Position numbers and translations under genes: made by a program. A stretch of 64,000 nt of DNA from Takakia lepidozioides. Lineage: Eukaryota > Streptophyta > Takakiopsida > Takakiales > Takakiaceae. This document shows positions 56,980-64,000 of this stretch, piece by piece. The stretch spans positions 33,666,001 to 33,730,000 of the forward strand of contig CM060733.1 of the NCBI GenBank assembly GCA_030704615.1, read 5' to 3'. Under the pieces are notes generated by a model. That model ran no database searches, had not been told where the DNA came from, and worked only from the letters and a program-made list of their open reading frames with translations. Position 1 is the first letter of the stretch. Each line of letters begins with the position of its first letter.

Positions 56980-57039
56980 CACTCTGCAGCTTATGTGCTG
57001 CTGTCAAACATCTATGCTCCCATTGGTTTAATGCGATAG

Positions 57040-57194
57040 TAAAAGCCTATTAGTTTCATAAAGCGAGTCAATCACCATACTTAACGGTAAATTGGGTTGG
57101 ATTGGGATTAATTTGATTCAGTATATAGCCCAATATCTTTGAAGAACTGGAGAGAGGTGTTGTTCATGACACCAATGTCAACAATGCGGGAGCT
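57040..57194. other. Junction between PPR remnant and hAT
   Basis: After the in-frame remnant ends at 57039, AT-rich sequence with GGTTGGATTGGGATTAATTT leads into the hAT coding region. A left hAT terminus was not recognised. Confidence 0.4.
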
Positions 57195-59442
57195 ATGGAA
57201 GCTTGCCCTACGCTTGGAGGAGTTATATGTGCATCGTCTTCTTCATCAATTCCTCTCACTTCAACGGTAGGTGGATCTTCCACAATATCACAGTATTCAA
57301 GCAGCTCAATGTCCGAGGAAGAGCAGTTTTTCACCCTACGCAAGCAACGTGATTTTTGGAAACCTTACAATCGCACTCCTTCGTCATGGGCATTTTATGC
57401 AGTTGCTAACGCGGGTCCAGTAGATGCAATATACCCGCAGTATATGAGGTGTATGTTTTGTCATTCTGCTCCTGTGTTTGAAAAGATGCCAGGATGTATA
57501 ACTTACAACAAAGACCATGGAAACTCTGTTCTTCACAAGCATGTGAATCAGAAACATGGGGCTTTGGTTAGTGAGTGGATTGAAATGGAAAAAGATGGGC
57601 CGGATGTTCGTAGACTTGTGAAGAAGAGGCTTGGCCCTACCCCAGGGAACATATCTTTTTTATTTGGCAGTCGAACTCCATACAAGAAAGATGATGAACA
57701 ACATAAAAGATTCAACGAGGATTTGGTCTTGTTCATTGCAAAAGAGTTGTTGCCATTGTCTTTGGTCGAATCTCCCTGGCTACGAAGGGTAGTGGGGAGA
57801 CAAAATGATCGTATAGTTTTTCCCTCTCGACGCACACTTGTGAATGAGACGCTCCCATCACTGGCAACAAAAACACAAGACTTGTACGATATCTAGTTGT
57901 GTAACTTGTACTGTCAGTTTTGATTTGTGGATGTCAAGAGGAGGAACATATACTTTTGTCATCATAGCGCACTTCTTTAATGAGTAATGGGAACCATGCC
58001 ATGTGACATTGGGAATGTTTGAGGCACCTGATACATCGGGGGCAGCCATGGCACGACAAGTGAATGACCTTTTGACAAAGTATGGTTTGAATTCGCACAT
58101 CATAGCTTATGTAAGGAGGTAATTTGGGTACTTTGACTGCAGCTTTGAATGCAGTCGTGTCTTGTGCCCCCATTGGGACTGTCTGCACCATTTGTGGGAA
58201 GTTGTTTTGGACATGCAATGTCCAAGTGTTGTCACTATGCCACGACTAATGCAAAGGTGTGCATGTATATGAGGGTTGTGTCTATAAAGGATGCTCAATC
58301 AGAGTTGCAGAAGACAATCACTTGGACCAAGAAGAGTGGAAAGGGAAGGCAAGAATGGAATGCAGCATGTGTTGATAGTGACATTCATCCTCGCAAGCTG
58401 AAGACTCCAGTGAAAACCAGGTTTGCTTCCAAAGTGATCATCTTTCAAGAAACTTTGGAATTTCGGCAAGCCATCATTACTTGTTATTCTAGGCAGGCTT
58501 CACTGTCTTTGCAATCTTGCATACCAAGCCCACAAGTGTGGACAATTGCAAAGTCTACTTCCACGGTTCTCGAACCTGTGGTTCATGAGTGTGTTATGAA
58601 CCAGTCAGGCGGATACTGGCTGTTGTCTGATGCTCTTGCTGCAGCCATTACAACTTGTGTACGCATGCGAGCAAAGAGTGTTCAAAGGTTGGGTACAGTG
58701 GATTATCGCATTGGGGATTTTGATGCAAAGTTGCAATTGTTAGAATGGTGGATGGCTCAGGAGGTGGTGCATGTATTGGGGCCATTTCTCTCATTTTTTG
58801 AAGAAGTTCAACCATTGAAAGCCCACAATATGTTGGCACTGATGCTTGATCCGCGTTTCAAGGGATTGTTCTTGGTGACACAATATGTGGGCAGAGAACA
58901 GAGACATATCATTGTTCGGCAATATGATACCTTGGTGTTGGAGCCTCTTTTGGTCAAATGTTTCAAGATCCTTCACCCGGATACTACGACCCAGCCGGAG
59001 CCAAATTCCACTCAAGATGACATGTCATTGTTTGGTTTGGAGGAGTCATGTGAGGATATGACATTGATGGTGGTGAGAGATCAGCTTGCGCATTTCCGAA
59101 GGCAAAAGGTCATTGACACTGAGTGTAGTGCTCCTTTGAAATGGTGGAAAGAGCACGAATTTGTATTTCCATATATGGGTATTTGGCACGTTTCCTGTTG
59201 GGCATTGTTGGGTCTCAGATTGAATGTGAGAGTGTTTTTATCATTGCAGGTGTTATTACAAACTTGCGATGTTGCAAGTTAGTGTTCAGAACCTTGATAT
59301 GCTTGTGAGCATTGTCAAGAATTGGCCGAATGATGCTCGTGTTGGTTGCATGAGCTCTTCCATGAACGAGTTTTTGAACAGTGAGGAAGTCCATGACAAC
59401 GAGGAGTTGATTGCAGAGGCCGAATTGTTTGAGATAGAATGA
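57195..59442 (+). pseudogene. hAT transposase, nearly complete but frameshifted
   Basis: 57195-57896 is open and has the BED finger (CMFCHSAP ... HVNQKHG, about 57450-57560). Around 57895-58130 the next part changes frame but still reads TVSFDLWMSRGGTYTF (first catalytic Asp) and TLGMFEAPDTSGAAM. 58149-59282 is open with ELQKTITWTKKSGKGRQEW, PVKTRFASKVIIFQETLEF, MLALMLDPRFKGLF and APLKWWKEHEFVFPYMGIW. The dimerisation end shifts frame and finishes NEELIAEAELFEIE at 59442. Two or three frameshifts separate it from a working enzyme. It is related to the broken copy at 8127-11384. Confidence 0.85.
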
Positions 59443-59628
59443 TTTCTTTGTGTACTCTACACACATTGATTTATACTCGCTTACATTGCATTATTATTAT
59501 TTCATAAATTTGTATATGAATGTTGTGATGTTTTTTTTCAACATGGTCAAAATATTTGATATAACTAATGGGGATTCACAAATCATTTTCAGATTTATAA
59601 AAAAACGATATATATATATATCAAAAAA
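59443..59628. other. hAT 3' untranslated region
   Basis: AT-rich, non-coding, between the transposase stop and the GGAACCGG cluster; (AT)n at about 59607. Confidence 0.45.
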
Positions 59629-59818
59629 TAGAGAACCGGAACCGGAAACTGGAACCGGTGGATCTGGAACCGGTGGATCTTTCCCAAAAAATACCCGGAA
59701 CCGGAACCGGAATCTGCTCATGAATTTTGGAACCAGAACCGGAACCGCTTCATAAAAAAGAACGTCCGGAACCGCCTCTTTAAATCTAACAAGGAACCAG
59801 AACCGGCGGTTCCTTCAA
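59629..59818. repeat. GGAACCGG repeat cluster, possible hAT subterminal region
   Basis: AACCGGAACC and the self-complementary core GGAACC/GGTTCC occur about ten times between 59633 and 59815, ending GGCGGTTCCTTCAATATGGC. hAT transposases commonly bind short subterminal repeats near each end, so this may be the 3' transposase-binding region. No equivalent cluster is seen on the 5' side. Confidence 0.5.
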
Positions 59819-60599
59819 TATGGCAAGAACCGCACAACACAGACTAGGGACCAGACGAAACACAAAAAATTGTGGCTTTCGTCCACCTCTTCATCCCTTT
59901 CAAAGATGCCATGTCATCAAAAAGCCACAAGACATCAAAATTGTCACAATCAAAACCATGTGTATCTCTCTCCCTCTTTGCTCTGGATTTCCTGTTGAAG
60001 CACGTACCTACTCATGGAGCTTTCGGAAAGAGTTCTCCTTGCAACATCTGCTCTTCACAGATTTGACTGTTCGTGAAGTTTATATGAGCTTTGGGAAAAC
60101 TGACTTGCAAACTTGTCAATACCTGCACGTGGAGAGAAGTCTTCATGATTCATGGCTTCACACTATAGAGGAGCTGCAGAGCAAGGTGGGAGAAGATGGA
60201 GGCTAAGAGAGCCGTCAAGAGGCCTCGTTAGGTTTTGTTCACTGGAGAAGATTTGGGGCCTGCTATTATCATGGCCCCAAATTTGTTGTGCTTTGTATGC
60301 TGAGGTGCAAAGTATAGAGCGGTGACGAAGCATGTTGGGGCGCTGGGGAAACCCTGATACTTCGGTGCACTTCAAGTCACAGTTCATGTCAGATTCTTCA
60401 CAGGGTGTCGGATGAGGTGACTCTCTCTCTCTCTCTCTTTTCCCAATCATTGCATTCCTTGGATAGAATGACATTGATCCTTTTGTAAGTCAAGCTTGTT
60501 GTTATGTACTTTTGTAGACTGGACCGTGGTTTCAGTTGCTGTAAGTTCCATTGTACTGGTTTTTTTGTGGGATAAGTTGGTTGTGATCACCACCTGTAT
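59819..60599. other. Intergenic, unassigned
   Basis: An open stretch 59820-60206 has no recognised domain. CT microsatellite at 60420-60439. Possibly 3' flank of the first PPR gene displaced by the hAT. Confidence 0.35.
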
Positions 60600-60860
60600 G
60601 TTTGTCCAAAGCTGTGGCCTGGTCTGTGTGAGGCTGTGGTTAAAGCTATGGCTTCTCAGCTGCACACTCCTGGTCTTCACAAAGAATTCCAAGTCACAAG
60701 ACATCAGATATAAGTGCAAAAAGGAGGTCCTTTGGATTCAGAGTCTGTTGGAGTACACATGGTGGAATACAAGGAAATGGTGAATGGATTGGTTCTAATT
60801 CTAGTGTGCGCACTAGAGCTCCATCGCAGTTTACAGTCAGGAGTCAAGACTTCGGTGTTA
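60600..60860 (+). repeat. PPR 5' leader, copy 2 without gene
   Basis: GTGAGGCTGTGGTTAAAGCT, AAAAAGGAGGTCCTTTGGAT and GAATGGATTGGTTCTAATTC with AGAGCTCCATC align with the leaders at 54565 and 61385, but no PPR coding region follows before the next leader. Confidence 0.6.
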
Positions 60861-61384
60861 TGGCAAATTATGTTCAAAGGACAAGGTCTTGTCAAATACA
60901 GGCTTTGGAGGAACTTGAGTAGCATGCACCATCAGCCTTGCTTGAAGGCTAGCTTTGACCACCACAAGCTCCTTCGTAACATCTGTAAGGTTTGCTAGGT
61001 TTTTATGTTTCTCATGTGCATGAGGCAGAGAGATTGTATGCATGCAGAAATGATTCCATAGCACCAATCGGAAACTGGCAACTTCTCATCTTCTTACAGT
61101 TCTTGCACGCAGCTCAAGCAGTGACCATACAGCGGCTCTGGCAGGAGTCAATCTCAGACTCTTCATAGTTGCGGGACAGGAGGTATGAGAAGGTGGGTTT
61201 ATCTTCATTGAGGATGTCAGAGAGTCTGTTGAGGAAAGCTGGTGACTATGCCTGGCATGCTGATGCTCTATGACTGGATTGTTCTACCAGATGCTTTCAG
61301 CAGCTGTAAGCTTTATCTTTGACGTGAAATAGCCACAAAAGAAAATCTTGCTGTTGCTATCAGTAGCTTGTTTGAGGTTGCTCA
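60861..61384. other. Intergenic between leader copies
   Basis: No supported coding sequence or repeat. Confidence 0.4.
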
Positions 61385-61680
61385 GTGCTGTGCTTGGAGC
61401 TGTGGTGGCTGTAGGCTGGTCCATGCAAGACTGTGGGTGAAGCTATGGCTGCCTGGCTGTGGTTTTGGCAGAAAAGGCCAAGATTGCCAGACTTCTGGTA
61501 TAGGTGCACAAAAGAGGCTCATTGGGATCAAGCGTTGGTCAAACTGTCCTCAGGTGAAAGCAGGGCTAGCTGCCATGATACCCGATGGAGCCAAGCTGGT
61601 GGTGGTTCTGATGTTGATGTATACTTTGGAGCTCCAAGCCAAGAATACAACAGGTTTGTACCGATCATAATTTGTAGGTT
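61385..61680 (+). repeat. PPR 5' leader, copy 3
   Basis: AGACTGTGGGTGAAGCTATG, AAAAGAGGCTCATTGGGATC and TGATGTTGATGTATACTTTG with GAGCTCCAAGCCAAGAATAC match the leader of the first PPR gene; lies about 170-460 bases upstream of the second. Confidence 0.65.
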
Positions 61681-61981
61681 CTAACATAAGAGCTAGAATT
61701 GTCTATTCTCGAGGTCCACCGTTGCAGTAGGTTTGTAACGTGGTAGCAACAAGTGCATCGGGATTTTTTTCTGAAGTATCAGGAAGCTTTGAGATTGTGT
61801 GTAAGTTTAACTGCAAAGATAGGTAACTAAGAGTTTGCAGTCATGCAGGATGGCTGAGGTAGGCGAGGCACAGCTTCTTTGACATCAGACTGGCGGCAGT
61901 GGTAGTACGTCCACCCTCACCACTGGTTTTGAAAGAGCAGCAAGAGAGGCAGTCAACGAGGACTCTTCTGACACTCGTGTG

Positions 61982-64000
61982 ATGGTGAGGACACTATTTA
62001 AGGCAGGACAACTGAAAGAGGTGCTGCACATTCTGAATCAACGAGCCATTTGGGCGGAGTCCACTACTTACATCCCTCTCTTGCAGGAGTGCATTAAACT
62101 GAAAGACCTAGCAGTGGGAAAGCAGGTGCACATCCATATTCTCAGAAGTGGATTGAAGCCCAGCATCTTTCTGTTGAACACCCTTGTCAACATGTATTCC
62201 AAATGTGGGAGTGTGGTGGATGCACGCCAAGTGTTTGACAAAATGCCTGAACGAGATATGATTACCTGGAATATTATGATAGCAGGATATACTCAGCATG
62301 GGTGTGGTAGGGAAGCTCTTGAGATATATAAGCAAATGCAAGAGGAAAGACTGGCACCCAACAAGGTCACATTCACTAGCATTCTCAATGCATGTGCTGG
62401 CCTGGGAGCCCTGGAAATGGGCAAAGAGGTCCATGCAGACTTCATCAACGCCAGAATCGTGCTAGATGTGATTCTGGAGACTGCTCTTATGGACATGTAT
62501 GCCAAATGCGGGAGCATGAAGGATGCACGCCAAGTGTTTGACAGTATGGCTATACGAAATATTGTCTCATGGAATGCAATGATTGCAGGATATGCTCAAC
62601 ATGGGTGCAGAAGAGAGGCTTTTGAGATCTATGAGAAAATGCAACAGGAAGGGATGACACCCAACAGGGTCACATTCATATGTGTTCTGAATGCGTGTGC
62701 CAGCCTAGGTGCTTTAGAGAAGGGCAAAGAGGTCCATGCTAACATCATAAAAGCTGGAATTGCTCCAAATTTGATCCTGGAAACTGCGCTCACCGACATG
62801 TATGCCAAATGTGGGAGCATGACCGAGGCACGTCGAGTATTTGACAATATGGCTCATCAAGATGTGGTATCGTGGAATGTGATGATTGCAGGATATGGTC
62901 AGCATGGGTGTGATAGGGAGGCTTTCCAGCTCTATAGCCAAATGACAAGCAAGGGGGTGCCTCCTGACAAGGTCACATTCATTTGTGCTCTGAATGTGTC
63001 TGCCAGCCTCAGAGCTCTGGATAAAGGCAAAGAGGTCCATGCTCAAATTAGCAAAAGTGGAATTGTGTCAGATATCATTCTGGGAAATACACTTGTTGGT
63101 ATGTATGCCAAATGTGGCAGCATAGATAGTGCACGACAAGTGTTTGATAGTATGGTTGAACAAGATGTGGTCTCATGGAATACAATGATCACAGGATATA
63201 CTCAGCATGGGTGTGGTAGGGAGGCTTTTGAGATCTATGAGCAAATGCAGCACAAAGGAGTGACAGCCAATAAGGTCACGTTTCTTTGTGTTCTAAGTGC
63301 ATGTGCCAGCCTAGGAGCCCTGAAAAAGGGCAAGCAGATACATGCTGACATCAGCAAAAGTCAAATTGCGGCAGATATCATCCTGGAGAACACCCTTCTT
63401 GACATGTATGCCAAGTGTGGGAGCATGAAGGATGCACGGCAAGTGTATGACAAAATGGCTCAACAAAATGTGGTATCAGGGAATGCCATGATTGCAGGAT
63501 ATGCTCAGCATGGGTATGGTAGGGAGGCCCTGCAACTATTTGAACAGTTGCAAGCGGAAGGCTTGAAGCCGGATAGTATCTCCTTTGTATCCGTTCTCTG
63601 TGCATGTAGCCATGCAGGCCTAGTGGACGAAGGCCATTACTACTTCGATTCCATGAGTCGAGATTATGGGATCAGTCCTACTTTGGAGCATTTTGGCTGC
63701 ATGGTGGACCTTCTTGGTCGTGCAGGACGATTAGATGAAGCAGAGGACTTTGTTAACAATATGCCAATGACACCAAGTGCTTCTGTGTGGGGAGCCTTGC
63801 TGGGTGCCTGCAAAATTCATGACGATGTGGAGGTAGCTGGACGGGCAGCAAAATGCCTTCTCAAGAGTGATCCACAAAATGCTGGGAGTTATGTCCTGCT
63901 TTCGAACAATTATGCTGCAGCTGGCAGGTGGGACAAAAAAGCGAATGTTAGGAAAACGGAGGACAGAGGTCCGAGAAAGGAGCCAGGAAGCAGCTGTATT
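61982..64000 (+). CDS. PLS-class PPR protein, 3' end beyond window
   Basis: Open from ATG 61982 to the window end, 673 codons. Six P-L-S triplets (TTYIPLLQECIKLKDLAVGK, NTLVNMYSKCGSVVDARQVF, MPERDMITWNIMIAGYTQHG and repeats) are followed by P2-L2-S2 (PDSISFVSVLCACSHAGLVD), the E region (TLEHFGCMVDLLGRAGRLDE, ASVWGALLGACKIHDDVEVA) and the start of the E+ region (AGSYVLLSNNYAAAGRWDKK). A DYW editing domain may follow outside the window. The ancestral start appears to be at 61850 (MAEVGEAQLL), but a TGA at 61880 lies where the paralogue has GGA. Downstream of it the frame still aligns with the paralogue, so initiation has probably moved to 61982, costing 44 residues that could include the targeting signal. 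Likely an organelle RNA-binding protein. Confidence 0.85.
   Translation, partial: MVRTLFKAGQLKEVLHILNQRAIWAESTTYIPLLQECIKLKDLAVGKQVHIHILRSGLKPSIFLLNTLVNMYSKCGSVVDARQVFDKMPERDMITWNIMIAGYTQHGCGREALEIYKQMQEERLAPNKVTFTSILNACAGLGALEMGKEVHADFINARIVLDVILETALMDMYAKCGSMKDARQVFDSMAIRNIVSWNAMIAGYAQHGCRREAFEIYEKMQQEGMTPNRVTFICVLNACASLGALEKGKEVHANIIKAGIAPNLILETALTDMYAKCGSMTEARRVFDNMAHQDVVSWNVMIAGYGQHGCDREAFQLYSQMTSKGVPPDKVTFICALNVSASLRALDKGKEVHAQISKSGIVSDIILGNTLVGMYAKCGSIDSARQVFDSMVEQDVVSWNTMITGYTQHGCGREAFEIYEQMQHKGVTANKVTFLCVLSACASLGALKKGKQIHADISKSQIAADIILENTLLDMYAKCGSMKDARQVYDKMAQQNVVSGNAMIAGYAQHGYGREALQLFEQLQAEGLKPDSISFVSVLCACSHAGLVDEGHYYFDSMSRDYGISPTLEHFGCMVDLLGRAGRLDEAEDFVNNMPMTPSASVWGALLGACKIHDDVEVAGRAAKCLLKSDPQNAGSYVLLSNNYAAAGRWDKKANVRKTEDRGPRKEPGSSCI

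Noticed and set aside
59450-59755. Open frame ending in a Gly/Thr/Arg-rich tail
   Set aside because: Produced by the GGAACCGG repeats; not protein-like.

Overview
The window is nuclear DNA of a land plant, and probably a seed-free one (fern, lycophyte or bryophyte). The evidence is spliceosomal introns, a plant-type SEC61 gamma, a plant FIP2-type BTB/pentapeptide gene, a bulb-type mannose-binding lectin, and PLS-type pentatricopeptide-repeat (PPR) genes whose highly regular repeats are typical of seed-free lineages. The exact clade cannot be read from the sequence.

Layout. 1-6560: two broken PPR copies (1-490 plus strand, 5960-6560 minus strand) flank a satellite-like block that is split by a 2.5 kb foldback element carrying a tandem array of palindrome-bounded units. 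6660-13970: tRNA-derived SINEs, a wrecked hAT transposon with a nested double insertion, and a 5'-truncated LINE. 15012-15470: a complete lectin gene. 15.6-21.0 kb: a large element with long inverted arms and a repeat-only interior. 21.1-27.9 kb: a pseudogene with three modules resembling the PDF motif of organellar single-stranded-DNA-binding (OSB) proteins, interrupted by a decayed Ty3/gypsy element. 28-33 kb: unassigned repeats, a TTAA-flanked MITE, and gag and pol remnants in opposite orientations. 33.2-41.77 kb: a long LINE with its poly(A) tail, twice interrupted; one insertion carries a tandemly repeated ribosomal protein L32 exon fragment.

The gene-rich part is 42-64 kb. It holds SEC61 gamma (two exons, 69 aa), the FIP2-like gene, and a multi-exon minus-strand membrane-protein gene of unrecognised family, whose last seven exons join in consistent phase. 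These are followed by two related PPR genes. The first ends at a stop codon inside its E region and is followed by a hAT element. The second runs off the window and has an in-frame stop just after its ancestral start. A third copy of the PPR 5' leader lies between them without a gene.

There is no operon logic here. SEC61 gamma and FIP2-like are unrelated housekeeping or regulatory genes. The PPR genes (likely organelle RNA processing) are recent duplicates in birth-and-death turnover. Most of the remainder is nested transposon debris. No new defence-like or metabolic system was seen.
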